The notes under the pieces were generated by a model. The model did not search any database and was not told the DNA's origin. It saw only the letters and a list, made by a program, of their open reading frames with translations. A stretch of 64,000 nucleotides of DNA from Erythrobacter sp. GTDB taxonomy: Bacteria; Pseudomonadota; Alphaproteobacteria; Sphingomonadales; Sphingomonadaceae. The DNA lies in contig JASBTD010000015.1 in assembly GCA_030148605.1 (NCBI GenBank), forward strand, positions 33,617-97,616, written 5' to 3'. How positions within the stretch are numbered: the first letter of the stretch is position 1; each line of letters opens with the position of its first letter. Position numbers and translations under genes: made by a program. Positions 19,449 through 28,250 of the stretch are shown in pieces.

Positions 19449-21143
19449 ATGATGTCTGACCGGGAATATGATGCAATAATCGTCGGGGCCGGATTTGCCG
19501 GGCTTTACATGCTGCATAAGCTGCGCGGCCTTGGCTTTACCGCGCGTGTGATCGAAGCGGCGGATGATGTTGGCGGCACATGGTACTGGAACCGCTATCC
19601 CGGCGCCCGCTGCGACATCGAAAGCTTCGACTATTCCTATTCGTTTGACGAGGATCTGCAGCAGGAATGGGAATGGTCCGAACGCTATGCGCCGCAGCCG
19701 GAGATCCTGCGCTATCTCCAGCATGTCGCCGAGCGCTTTGACTTGCGCCGCGATATCCAGTTCGAAACGCGGGTCGAGCGTGCATCCTGGAATGATGACA
19801 CCAAGCGCTGGACCATCACGACCGATGCGGGTGACAGCTTCTCCGCGCAATATTGCATCATGGGAACCGGCTGCCTGTCATCCTTCAACCGGCCGGACAT
19901 TGCCGGGCTCGATGACTTCGCAGGCCGCGTCTATCTGACCGGGCACTGGCCACATGAAGGGGTCGATTTCACCGGACAGCGGGTGGCGGTGATCGGCACC
20001 GGTTCCAGCGCGGTCCAATCGACGCCGATCATTGCCGAGCAGGCTGACCAGCTCACTATCTTCCAGCGCACGCCCAACTATGTCGTGCCGGCGCATAATT
20101 ACGAAGTGCCTGCTGAAGAAGCTCAGGCGATCAAGCAAAGCTATGCCGAATTGCGCGCAACGGCGCAGGAATCCTCGGTCGGTTCCGGCAGAACACTGCC
20201 GCGCACGCCGGTGCTGGCAACCAAGCTCGATGAGGACACGTTCCAGGCCGATATGGAGCGCCGCTGGGCCGTGGGCGGGCTGGTCGGTTTTGTCGGCGCC
20301 TATGCTGACCTGATCATGGATCCGGCGGCTGCACAGCGGGTTGAAGCCTTTTTTGCAGACAAGATCCGTGAGCGGGTGAAGGATCCGGAGACGGCCGAAA
20401 AGCTGATCCCGAGCGGGCACCACATCATGAGCAAACGCTTGTGTGTCGACACCGGCTATTACGAGAATTTCAATCGCGACAATGTGGAGCTGGTTGACCT
20501 CAAGGCGACGCCGATCGATCGGATCGAAGCGGGCGGTGTGCGCACCAGCGAGCACCTTTACGAGGCCGATGCGCTGGTGCTGGCGACGGGTTTTGACGCG
20601 ATGACCGGCGCGCTCGACAAGATCGAGATTCGCGGCAAAGGCAACCAGACACTGGCGGAGAAATGGGAAAGCGGGCCAATAACCTTCCTTGGCCTGATGA
20701 GTGCAGGCTATCCCAACCTGTTCCTGGTCACCGGCCCCGGCAGTCCGTCTGTCCTGACAAACATGGTCAGCTCGATCGAGCAGCATGTCGACTACATCGC
20801 CGGCATCATGTCGATGATGCGCGAACGCGGCGCGCAGGAGTTCGAACCGCTCCCGGCAAGCGAACCTGCATGGATCACGCACAACAACACCGCTGCGGAA
20901 ATGACGACCTATATGCAGGCCAACAGCTGGTACATGGGCGCGAATATCCCGGGCAAGCCGAGCATCTTCATGCCCTATATCGGCGGCTTCCCCGCTTACC
21001 GAAACATCTGTGACGAGATAGCTGACAAGGGCTATTGCGGCTTTGCGATCGATGGCGAAGGCCAGCCCTGCGACATCGATCTTGATGATCACATGATGCG
21101 GCTGATGCCCGAAGAACTGATCGAAGCAATGGAAGCGGCCTGA
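19449..21143 (+). CDS. flavin-containing monooxygenase, Baeyer-Villiger type
   Basis: A 564-residue FAD- and NADPH-dependent monooxygenase resembling cyclohexanone and phenylacetone monooxygenases. First Rossmann motif GAGFAGLYMLHKL with GGTWYWNRYPGARCD, second VAVIGTGSSAVQ. The Baeyer-Villiger fingerprint FxGxxxHxxxWP reads FAGRVYLTGHWP at residues 157-168: the conserved His is Leu and a His appears three positions later. GGGAGAG precedes tandem ATGs at 19449 and 19452. Substrate unknown; ketones or steroids are typical for the family. Confidence 0.87.
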   Translation: MMSDREYDAIIVGAGFAGLYMLHKLRGLGFTARVIEAADDVGGTWYWNRYPGARCDIESFDYSYSFDEDLQQEWEWSERYAPQPEILRYLQHVAERFDLRRDIQFETRVERASWNDDTKRWTITTDAGDSFSAQYCIMGTGCLSSFNRPDIAGLDDFAGRVYLTGHWPHEGVDFTGQRVAVIGTGSSAVQSTPIIAEQADQLTIFQRTPNYVVPAHNYEVPAEEAQAIKQSYAELRATAQESSVGSGRTLPRTPVLATKLDEDTFQADMERRWAVGGLVGFVGAYADLIMDPAAAQRVEAFFADKIRERVKDPETAEKLIPSGHHIMSKRLCVDTGYYENFNRDNVELVDLKATPIDRIEAGGVRTSEHLYEADALVLATGFDAMTGALDKIEIRGKGNQTLAEKWESGPITFLGLMSAGYPNLFLVTGPGSPSVLTNMVSSIEQHVDYIAGIMSMMRERGAQEFEPLPASEPAWITHNNTAAEMTTYMQANSWYMGANIPGKPSIFMPYIGGFPAYRNICDEIADKGYCGFAIDGEGQPCDIDLDDHMMRLMPEELIEAMEAA

Positions 21144-21436
21144 ACCGAGCCCGCGCCTTCGCAGCGCCAGTCGCACTTCGTCGATAGCCATTGCCCGCTC
21201 GTCGGTTGTATGCGCCATTGCGCCGATAGCGCCAGTCGCTGGCCGATTGCGCATTGAGAAGCGCACAGGACTTGCCATCTTGGCTGACAGGAAGCGGTGG
21301 TCATCACCTCGTTGGTATGCCCCTGTATGGCCCCGCTTCCCGATCGACCATTCAAACCGCGGCACGAGTGTTGGGACTGTGCTCGCTGGCCATGGTCACT
21401 TTGGCCGGTCATCCCCCCGAAACGAAGGATGATCAC

Positions 21437-21943
21437 ATGAAGACTTTTGCAAACACCACCCGAATTCTCTCGTTTAGCAGTGCGGCCGCACTCGGCCTGC
21501 TGGCGCTTGCTCCGGCGCAGGCTGAAAGCAATCCGATTGTCGTTGAATCACAGGAAGCCATGGCCGAATGGCAAGCGGATGTGAACCGTTCGCTGAACAA
21601 TCGCCTTTATGCGGCGACCTCCTCGTATCGGAGCCAGCCTGAAAGCGGCATTGTTCAAGTGCGTTTCACCGTAGATGCTGAAGGAAATGCGCAGAATATT
21701 GAGTTGATCAAAGGAACAGGTGATCGCTCGACTGACCGTGTTGCGGAACGTGCTGTCAGCCGTGTTTCGTATCTAGACGAAGCGCCGGTGCGCGATATCC
21801 AGTCACGCACTTTCCAGGCGAATATCATCTTCGCACGCAATCATGAAGAGCATGACGAACTGAAAGCCAAGCTGGCCAAGCTCGAAACCGCGCGGCTTGC
21901 GCTTGCGGATGAGGAAGAGGACGTGATCCTCTTGGGCGGCTGA
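21437..21943 (+). CDS. periplasmic protein with TonB C-terminal-like domain
   Basis: A 168-residue exported protein. Signal peptide residues 1-29 end in APAQA-E. The mature part contains GIVQVRFTVDAEGNAQNIELIKGTGDRSTDRVAERAV, the beta-alpha pattern of the TonB C-terminal domain, but with no transmembrane anchor or proline-rich linker, so it is a stand-alone domain protein rather than a working TonB. Start at 21437 has AAGGATGATC upstream and a clean signal sequence. The 293-bp gap before it shows nothing convincing. Confidence 0.72.
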   Translation: MKTFANTTRILSFSSAAALGLLALAPAQAESNPIVVESQEAMAEWQADVNRSLNNRLYAATSSYRSQPESGIVQVRFTVDAEGNAQNIELIKGTGDRSTDRVAERAVSRVSYLDEAPVRDIQSRTFQANIIFARNHEEHDELKAKLAKLETARLALADEEEDVILLGG

Positions 21944-22072
21944 AGCCCCCATCATATTGCGGGCTTGCTGCAAGCCCCGATTGCGATAATGTGACACAGG
22001 TGGCGGCTCGGCAACGGGCCGCCACCTTCATATTGCACTCACATATCGCGCCGCAACCAAAGGACAGGATCC

Positions 22073-22969
22073 ATGCCACAAGTCACCGCCAACGGCCTCA
22101 CCATCGAATATGACACCCACGGTGATCCGGCGCATCCGCCACTGCTGCTGGTGATGGGGCTGGGCGCGCAGATGACTTTGTGGCCGATCGAGTTCGTCAA
22201 GGCGCTGGCAGATCGCGGCTTCCACGTCATCCGCTATGACAATCGCGACATCGGGCTGAGCCAGAAATTCGAAGGCGAGAAAGTGCCCGGCATGGTCTGG
22301 CATATAATCCGCAAGCGTTTCGGCTTTCCGCCCAAAGTCCCCTACACTCTGTCCGATATGGCGGCAGATGGTATGGGCGTGCTTGATGCTTTGGGCATCG
22401 ACAAGGCGCATGTGGTGGGCGCGTCAATGGGCGGCATGATCGCGCAGCTGATGGCTATCGAACATGGTCATCGCTTGCTGAGCCTGACATCGATTTTCTC
22501 CACCACTGGCAATGCCAAGCTTCCGCAAGCGGACAAGGAAGCAATCGAACCGCTCGCCAATCCGCCGGAATCGATGGATGAAGATGTGCTGGTGGCGCAT
22601 GGCATCAAGATTGCGAATGCCATCGGCAGCCCGGGTTATCGCCCTGATCCCGAAACACAGCGCCAGCGTGTGCTGGAGACTGTGCGGCGCTCTGTCTATC
22701 CGGCCGGCCTGCACCGCCAGATGGCGGCGATCATCAATGATGGCGATCGCACATCGCGCTTGAAATCGGTCACTGCACCCACGCTTGTCCTGCACGGTGA
22801 AGCTGATCCGCTGGTCAAGGTCGAGGGCGGGCATGCCACCGCGGCAGCCATCCCCGGCGCGAAGATCAAGACCTATCCCGGCTGGGGGCATGACTTGCCG
22901 GTCGAGCTGGTCGACACGCTGGCGAGCGATATTGCCGAGCATGCAAAATCGGCGATGGCGCCGGCTTGA
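22073..22969 (+). CDS. alpha/beta hydrolase
   Basis: A 298-residue alpha/beta-hydrolase fold protein. Nucleophile elbow GASMGG, acid in LHGEADPLV, and His in GWGHDLP complete the triad. The oxyanion loop is LLVMGLGAQMTLW. This subgroup resembles lactonase/esterase enzymes; the substrate is not readable. AAAGGACAGG lies just before the ATG. The LysR gene 139 bases downstream is on the same strand and has its own operator. Confidence 0.87.
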   Translation: MPQVTANGLTIEYDTHGDPAHPPLLLVMGLGAQMTLWPIEFVKALADRGFHVIRYDNRDIGLSQKFEGEKVPGMVWHIIRKRFGFPPKVPYTLSDMAADGMGVLDALGIDKAHVVGASMGGMIAQLMAIEHGHRLLSLTSIFSTTGNAKLPQADKEAIEPLANPPESMDEDVLVAHGIKIANAIGSPGYRPDPETQRQRVLETVRRSVYPAGLHRQMAAIINDGDRTSRLKSVTAPTLVLHGEADPLVKVEGGHATAAAIPGAKIKTYPGWGHDLPVELVDTLASDIAEHAKSAMAPA

Positions 22970-23076
22970 TCCGCCCCTCTCCCGGCGACTGACAGCCGCG
23001 GTGCCGCGCGCAAAACCCGGTAACCTTTGAGTAGGTTATTTTGCTGATCTGCCCAATCTGCATGATTTCTGTGGCT

Positions 23077-23097
23077 TTTATCCATAAAATGGATAAA
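23077..23097. promoter_or_regulatory. 21-bp palindromic operator before the LysR gene
   Basis: TTTATCCAT-AAA-ATGGATAAA, two perfect 9-base arms around a 3-base centre, ending 11 bases before the LysR ATG at 23109. Its position over the ribosome-binding region suggests autorepression. Confidence 0.65.
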
Positions 23098-23108
23098 TTG
23101 GCGCGGAA

Positions 23109-24011
23109 ATGGATGTCGTTGCCGCCTATCGCATTTTCGTCCGGCTTGCCGAGCGTGGCAGCTTCAGCGCTGTCGCGCGCGAATTCGGGCACAGCCAGCC
23201 CACGGTCAGCCGGCGCCTGTCGGAGCTTGAAGAGCATCTGGGAACGCAGCTGATCGCGCGCACCACGCGCTCGCTTTCGCTGACCGATGAAGGGCAGGAA
23301 TTTCTCGGCAAGGCGCGCGAAGCCTTGCGCGCGCTCGATGAAGCCGAGCAATCGGTGGGTGCGCGCGCGCAATCGCTTGAAGGCAATCTGCGGCTGTTCG
23401 CGCCGGTGTCGCTCGGACGCATGGTGCTGGTGCCGCAACTTGGCAAGTTCATGGCCGCGCATGACAATGTGAATGTCGATCTGATGCTGTCGGATCAGCC
23501 GGTCGACCTGGTCGAGAACGGGATCGATGTTGCGTTGTCTGTCGGCTTTCCCCGCCGCCGGAGTGATCGCGCCCGCAAGCTGGGCGATGTGCCGCTGGTG
23601 GTGTGCGGCGCGCCAGAGCTGATCCGGCGTGCAGGCACACCGCGCAGCGTCAATGCGCTGGCCAATTTGCCAGCCGTGGTCTTCGCCGGGCCGGACATGC
23701 GGCATGACAGCTGGCGGCTCGAACGCGGGGCGGAGATCCGCGAGATCATTCCCGATGCGCGGTTCCGCAGCGACAGCTCCGAAGCGATGCTGGCGGCGAT
23801 GATTGACGGGATCGGCATCGGCCTCGCGCCGCTATGGCTGGTGAAGGAGGCGATCGATCACGGCCGCTTGTGGCGTTTGCTGCCGCAATGGACGGGCGGA
23901 GTTCTGCCAATCCATCTGGCCCATCCCGAGACGCGCACACCCAATGCCCGCGCCCGCGCATTCATCGATCATTTCGTGCGCGCGATGAAAGGCAGCAAGC
24001 TGTTTGTCTGA
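23109..24011 (+). CDS. LysR family transcriptional regulator
   Basis: A 300-residue LysR regulator. The N-terminal HTH is clear (VVAAYRIFVRLAERGSFSAVAREFGHSQPTVSRRLSELEEHL), with the substrate-binding domain after about residue 90. It resembles the group that often regulates a neighbouring oxidoreductase or quinone response gene. A perfect 21-bp palindrome lies just upstream. The target other than itself is not evident: the preceding alpha/beta hydrolase is on the same strand. Confidence 0.88.
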   Translation: MDVVAAYRIFVRLAERGSFSAVAREFGHSQPTVSRRLSELEEHLGTQLIARTTRSLSLTDEGQEFLGKAREALRALDEAEQSVGARAQSLEGNLRLFAPVSLGRMVLVPQLGKFMAAHDNVNVDLMLSDQPVDLVENGIDVALSVGFPRRRSDRARKLGDVPLVVCGAPELIRRAGTPRSVNALANLPAVVFAGPDMRHDSWRLERGAEIREIIPDARFRSDSSEAMLAAMIDGIGIGLAPLWLVKEAIDHGRLWRLLPQWTGGVLPIHLAHPETRTPNARARAFIDHFVRAMKGSKLFV

Positions 24012-24547
24012 AACCTGGTGAGGGCCAACCGCGCAGGCAATCGAAGCGCTTCACCCGATTCAAAAATTGCGCAGCTCGATTCGATTGATTCACAAGCCCC
24101 CCGCACCCGTTTTGCCCGCAAAAATTTTTTCGCAGATTCATTTTTGGGGTTGCGTGGCGCAAGACCCTAGGATTTCCCACGCGTCGCTGCGTTGCAGCAT
24201 GATAATACACCCCCCTTTTACAGGGTGATGGACAATTAAATCCGCATTTACCCTCTTGCGCCGGACTCGCCTCTGATTCAGTATCTAGTGGTTCCGAATG
24301 CGGGGGCACCTACAAGACCTAGTTATACGCTGCAGAGACACTATCTCTGAAGGCGGGGGGATTCGGGTCTTTCGGGTCGTGCAATCGACACAGGAACTGT
24401 GGGCAAAAAGGGGAAAACTAATTCCCTCAACAGGGCCCGAAATTGCTAGGTGGGGGACATCCCGCCGAATCGAACACATGCGGAACATCGCGAGGGAGCG
24501 AGAACCGCACGGGGAACTTTGAGACTCGAAAGAGCAGAGCGGGGCAA
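24012..24547. other. long leader / intergenic region upstream of nrdA
   Basis: 536 bases without a supported gene. It holds an A-rich block near 24118-24133, C-rich runs near 24210, and candidate NrdR boxes at 24276-24322. A small hairpin CAGAGA/TCTCTG is at 24333-24349. If transcription starts near the NrdR boxes, the nrdA leader would be about 250 nt, long enough for RNA-level control, but I recognise no known riboswitch. Confidence 0.4.
24276..24322. promoter_or_regulatory. candidate NrdR boxes upstream of nrdA
   Basis: CAGTATCTAG at 24279-24288 matches 8 of 10 core positions of the NrdR box (CwAtATaTwG). A weaker CAAGACCTAG is at 24313-24322 (7 of 10). Their spacing of 34 bases is close to, but not exactly, the usual three helical turns. 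NrdR control of ribonucleotide reductase genes is well established; the call here is inferred from motif and context. Confidence 0.4.
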
Positions 24548-26623
24548 ATGATGGATTTTCGGACTGGCGACGAGGCAGCAATGGGACTGGATCAGGACAC
24601 GGACAACGCCGTGGATACAGAAACCAAGGGCAAGCAAAAGGCCTCTGTCACCCGCAAGGAAGACAAGGCCCAAAAGGCAATGGCAATGGAAAGCGAAGAC
24701 AAAGGCTCAGAAGCGCTGGTTGCGGAGAAGGCAGGCGAGGCACTCGCGGGTGCCATGGCGGCCGTGGCAAGCAATGCGGCGCGCGATGGCGATAGCAAGA
24801 AGGTCAATGATCGCCGCTTCACGATCGAAACCGATCCTGCGCGCGATGACAATTTGACGGAGTTTGGCAAGGAAACCCTGACTGACCGTTACCTGCTGCC
24901 CGGTGAAAGCTATCAGGATCTGTTCGCGCGCGTGGCCGATGCCTATGCCGATGATCAGGATCATGCGCAGCGGCTCTATGATTACATCTCGAAACTGTGG
25001 TTCATGCCGGCAACCCCGGTGCTGTCGAACGGCGGCACCACGCGCGGCCTGCCGATCAGCTGCTATCTGAATTCAGTCAGCGACAGCCTGGACGGGATCG
25101 TCGGCACCTGGAACGAGAATGTCTGGCTGGCATCGAAGGGCGGCGGCATCGGCACCTATTGGGGCCATGTGCGCGGGATTGGCGAGCCGGTGGGCCTGAA
25201 CGGCAAGACCAGCGGCATCATCCCCTTCGTGCGCGTGATGGATTCGCTCACGCTGGCGATTTCGCAAGGGTCGCTGCGGCGTGGTTCAGCCGCTTGCTAT
25301 CTCGACGTGTCGCACCCGGAGATCGAGGAATTCCTGGAGATCCGCAAACCCTCGGGTGACTTCAACCGCAAGGCGTTGAACCTGCACCACGGCGTGCTGC
25401 TGACTGACGAATTCATGGAAGCGGTCCGCAATGGCGACGAGTTCGAATTGAAGAGCCCGCGCGATGGCAGCGTGCGGGGCAAGGTGGATGCGCGTTCGCT
25501 GTTCCAGAAGCTGGTCGAAACCCGGCTTGCTACGGGCGAGCCCTACATCGTCTTCTCTGACACTGTGAACCGCATGATGCCCAAGCATCACCGCGATCTG
25601 GGCCTAAAGGTTTCAACCTCGAACCTGTGCTCTGAAATCACTCTGCCAACCGGTGTCGACCATCTGGGCAATGACCGCACCGCGGTATGCTGCCTCAGCT
25701 CGCTCAACCTTGAGAAGTGGGACGAGTGGTCAACCGAGAAGAACTTCATCGAAGACGTGATGCGCTTCCTCGACAATGTGCTGCAGGACTATATCGACCG
25801 CGCACCTGACGAGATGGCGCGCGCCAAATATTCGGCTGAACGCGAACGTTCGGTGGGCCTTGGCGTGATGGGTTTCCACTCCTTCCTGCAATCGAAGCAG
25901 ATCGGCTTTGAAAGCCCGATGGCGAAGGTGTGGAACCTGAAGATGTTCAAGCATATTCAGGCCAAGGCATCCGAAGCGTCGATGCTGCTGGCGCAGGAAC
26001 GCGGCGCATGCCCCGATGCCGAAGAAATGGGCGTGATGGAGCGTTTCAGCTGCAAGATGGCGATCGCGCCGACCGCGTCGATTTCGATCATCTGCGGCGG
26101 CACCAGCGCGTGTATCGAGCCGATCCCGGCGAACATCTATACGCACAAGACACTCTCGGGCAGCTTCATCGTGAAGAACCCATATCTGGAGAAAGTCCTG
26201 CGCGAAAAGAGCAAGGATTCAACGCAGGTGTGGAACTCGATCCTCGAGCGGGGCGGTTCGGTCCAGCATCTGGACTTCCTCTCGCCCGAAGAGAAAGCGA
26301 CCTTCAAGACCAGCTTCGAAATCGACCAGCGCTGGCTGCTCGAATTCGCGGCGGACCGCGCGCCCTATGTCGACCAGGCGCAGTCGCTGAACCTGTTTAT
26401 CCCGGCTGATGTCGACAAATGGGATCTGATGATGCTGCACTTCCAGGCGTGGGAGAAAGGCATCAAGTCGCTTTACTACCTCCGCTCGAAGTCCGTGCAG
26501 CGCGCGGGCTTTGCCGGCGGGGTGGAAGCCGACAACACATCGGATGCGCAGAAGTTCGAACTGGCCGCTGCGGCTGCCGCCGCCGAGCAGACCGACTATG
26601 AGGAATGCCTGGCCTGTCAGTGA
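24548..26623 (+). CDS. nrdA: ribonucleoside-diphosphate reductase alpha subunit (class Ia)
   Basis: Catalytic subunit that reduces ribonucleotides to deoxyribonucleotides, with NrdB. About 691 residues. Active-site features: Cys in LPISCYLNSV, the NLCSE motif in STSNLCSEITLPT, its redox partner Cys in TAVCCLSSLN, the radical-path tyrosines in SLYYLRS, and the C-terminal redox pair CLACQ. The first roughly 90 residues are low-complexity and charged, and no ATP-cone (activity-site) motif is present. The ATG at 24548 is followed by a second ATG; AGAGCGGGG upstream is a weak ribosome site. The partner nrdB lies 4.6 kb downstream, not adjacent. Confidence 0.93.
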   Translation: MMDFRTGDEAAMGLDQDTDNAVDTETKGKQKASVTRKEDKAQKAMAMESEDKGSEALVAEKAGEALAGAMAAVASNAARDGDSKKVNDRRFTIETDPARDDNLTEFGKETLTDRYLLPGESYQDLFARVADAYADDQDHAQRLYDYISKLWFMPATPVLSNGGTTRGLPISCYLNSVSDSLDGIVGTWNENVWLASKGGGIGTYWGHVRGIGEPVGLNGKTSGIIPFVRVMDSLTLAISQGSLRRGSAACYLDVSHPEIEEFLEIRKPSGDFNRKALNLHHGVLLTDEFMEAVRNGDEFELKSPRDGSVRGKVDARSLFQKLVETRLATGEPYIVFSDTVNRMMPKHHRDLGLKVSTSNLCSEITLPTGVDHLGNDRTAVCCLSSLNLEKWDEWSTEKNFIEDVMRFLDNVLQDYIDRAPDEMARAKYSAERERSVGLGVMGFHSFLQSKQIGFESPMAKVWNLKMFKHIQAKASEASMLLAQERGACPDAEEMGVMERFSCKMAIAPTASISIICGGTSACIEPIPANIYTHKTLSGSFIVKNPYLEKVLREKSKDSTQVWNSILERGGSVQHLDFLSPEEKATFKTSFEIDQRWLLEFAADRAPYVDQAQSLNLFIPADVDKWDLMMLHFQAWEKGIKSLYYLRSKSVQRAGFAGGVEADNTSDAQKFELAAAAAAAEQTDYEECLACQ

Positions 26624-26669
26624 GGCGGTGTGAAGCGGATACGGGTGACCAAGGATTGATGCTCCGGAA

Positions 26670-26891
26670 ATGACAAAATCAGAAGTCTTTTATATGGGAC
26701 TGTTTCTTTGGTCACTTACCGCAACGATCTTCCCCCATCTCTTCTTCAGCAATTTCACGGTAAATCCGCCATCGATGAGATGGGTCACGATACCGATCCT
26801 GATCATATCAGTTTTCCTGATTTACGATTATCATTACTCCGAAGACCCCTTCATGCCGACAGCGCGTCATCGGCTTGAGAATGATTCTTGA
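26670..26891 (+). CDS. small membrane protein, low GC
   Basis: A 73-residue frame with two hydrophobic segments (residues 8-27 and 38-52). Its base composition is clearly more AT-rich than its neighbours. No recognised domain. The ribosome site is weak. It lies just downstream of nrdA and may be a recent acquisition or a spurious frame. Confidence 0.4.
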   Translation: MTKSEVFYMGLFLWSLTATIFPHLFFSNFTVNPPSMRWVTIPILIISVFLIYDYHYSEDPFMPTARHRLENDS

Positions 26892-26975
26892 GAACGGGTT
26901 CGATGCGAGCCGGAACTGCTCGTTGCATCAACCTTCGGTGTCTGATGAAGTTTTGTGAAGCCGGGGAAGCCACTT

Positions 26976-27179
26976 ATGACACTCGCCATATTCCTGCCGC
27001 TGATACTCGCCGCTGTCGCGATCATTGACTTGATCGCCTTCAGCATGATGCGCCAGCAAGGCAAGATCAACGACCGCGTGTTCAACCTGCTCGCGCTCGC
27101 ATCGGTTGCGTTGCCCTTCATCGCCTATCTCGTGCTGGCTGTGATCGTGCCCGATGTCGGCGCGATGGAGATGTTCTAG
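26976..27179 (+). CDS. small two-span membrane protein
   Basis: 67 residues with two clear transmembrane segments: TLAIFLPLILAAVAIIDLIAF and LLALASVALPFIAYLVLAVIV, joined by a short polar loop (SMMRQQGKINDRVFN). GGGGAAG lies about 8 bases upstream of the ATG at 26976; the frame is open slightly further upstream. Function unknown. Confidence 0.6.
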   Translation: MTLAIFLPLILAAVAIIDLIAFSMMRQQGKINDRVFNLLALASVALPFIAYLVLAVIVPDVGAMEMF

Positions 27180-27221
27180 CCGCCCAGGCCAGCACGCGCA
27201 GCAGAGCCGCACACTGCCAAC

Positions 27222-27272
27222 AAAAAACCCCGACCTCGCGCTATTCAGGGACAGGCGAGTGCCGGGGTTGCT
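27222..27272 (-). terminator. rho-independent terminator of the DUF2171 gene
   Basis: On the minus strand a stem formed by 27226-27239 and 27255-27269 (AACCCCG/CGGGGTT and CTCGC/GCGAG) is followed by TTTTTT. It lies 41 bases past the stop of the DUF2171 gene and is a standard intrinsic terminator. Confidence 0.75.
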
Positions 27273-27312
27273 GCCTGCGCCTTGCGGCGCGGCAGGCTTG
27301 ATCAGTGTGTCG

Positions 27313-27555
27313 TCAGAGCGCGACCGAGGCCTTGTTGCCCAAGCCGAGCGGGATCTTGGCATCTTCCTTCAGGTAGATGCGGTTATCATCGATCCGGTCA
27401 ACATCGCTGAGTGACAGCACGTGATGCTTGCCATCCATACTGTCTGACTTGGTCAGTTTGACGGTTTCATCCTTTACAGCGTCCACGGTGCCGACATGGC
27501 GACCTTCCGCGTCTGCGACTTCCATGTGTTCCTTGATGCGTAGCTTCTCAAACAT
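27313..27555 (-). CDS. DUF2171 domain-containing protein
   Basis: 80 residues with the DUF2171/PRC-barrel-like pattern: IKEHMEVADAEGRHVGTVDAVKDETVKLTKSD, then HHVLSLSDVDRIDDNRIYLKEDA. Small cytosolic beta-barrel proteins of this family are common in alphaproteobacteria, and their role is not established. AAAGGG precedes the ATG at 27555, and an intrinsic terminator follows. Confidence 0.8.
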   Translation of the reverse strand: MFEKLRIKEHMEVADAEGRHVGTVDAVKDETVKLTKSDSMDGKHHVLSLSDVDRIDDNRIYLKEDAKIPLGLGNKASVAL

Positions 27556-27732
27556 AAAATACCCTTTCTTTTTAATTGCTTACATATAACCAACGGGCGA
27601 ACAAGCGGATCGATCCACACCTTGTCGCGCCACGGCAACACCTCGTGGGGTGCCGGCCCGAATGCGCTGGCGGTGGGCCAGGCACGCAAGCTGGCTTGTG
27701 CAAAGCGGGGGCGGCGCATAGGAACATGCGCC

Positions 27733-27924
27733 ATGGAGCTTTCAAATCCTGTCTGGATCGGCATCGTCGGAACGATCCTGGCGCTGGTGATCATCGGCAG
27801 CGCGCTGCGCACCATGCGCCGGAATGCGAAGGGCGGCGGCCTGATGAAGATCTATCTCATCGTGGCGGTGATGTTCATCGGCGTGATCTGGTTCATTATC
27901 CTGCGGCTGATGCCCGCAGCCTAG
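27733..27924 (+). CDS. small two-span membrane protein
   Basis: 63 residues: VWIGIVGTILALVIIGSAL, a basic loop (RTMRRNAKGGG), then IYLIVAVMFIGVIWFIILRL. The basic loop predicts it faces the cytosol. First of three closely spaced genes (next starts 12 bases after) that lead into the GntP permease, so it may belong to that operon. Function unknown. Confidence 0.65.
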   Translation: MELSNPVWIGIVGTILALVIIGSALRTMRRNAKGGGLMKIYLIVAVMFIGVIWFIILRLMPAA

Positions 27925-27935
27925 GAGGTTGTGAC

Positions 27936-28226
27936 ATGGCGAGATCAACTCGACTTCTCATCGCGTGCTCGATTGCATTGCTGGTTTCCGCCTGCGCCTC
28001 GCAGATCGACGCAGGCGTTTCCGCTGGCGAAGATGTGCCCGGCTTCTGGTGGGGATTGTGGCATGGCTTCATCTTCCCTTGGGCCTGGATCGGTTCGCTG
28101 TTCGATAGCGATATCGCGGTTTATGCCGTGCCCAATACTGGCGCGTGGTATGATTTCGGCTTCTTCGTCGGGATCACTGTGCTGGGCGGGGGCAGCTGGT
28201 TCAGTTCGAAGAAAAGATCGAATTGA
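27936..28226 (+). CDS. lipoprotein with membrane segments
   Basis: 96 residues with a lipoprotein signal (LLVSAC, Cys at 20). The rest is aromatic-rich: GFWWGLWHGFIFPWAWIGSLF and a second hydrophobic stretch GFFVGITVLGGGSWF. Proteins of this shape are widespread in bacteria as short hypothetical lipoproteins. TAGGAGG 5 bases upstream of the ATG is a strong ribosome site. Probably cotranscribed with its neighbours. Confidence 0.72.
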   Translation: MARSTRLLIACSIALLVSACASQIDAGVSAGEDVPGFWWGLWHGFIFPWAWIGSLFDSDIAVYAVPNTGAWYDFGFFVGITVLGGGSWFSSKKRSN

Positions 28227-28250
28227 ACGGATAGGGCGAGGGGGGACAAA

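Noticed and set aside
19878..21365. 495-codon minus-strand frame opposite the Baeyer-Villiger monooxygenase
   Set aside because: Composition is shadow-like and the plus strand carries a clear full-length monooxygenase.
24290..24547. Cobalamin or other known riboswitch in the nrdA leader
   Set aside because: No B12-box or other recognisable riboswitch core was seen; only a small hairpin and candidate NrdR sites.
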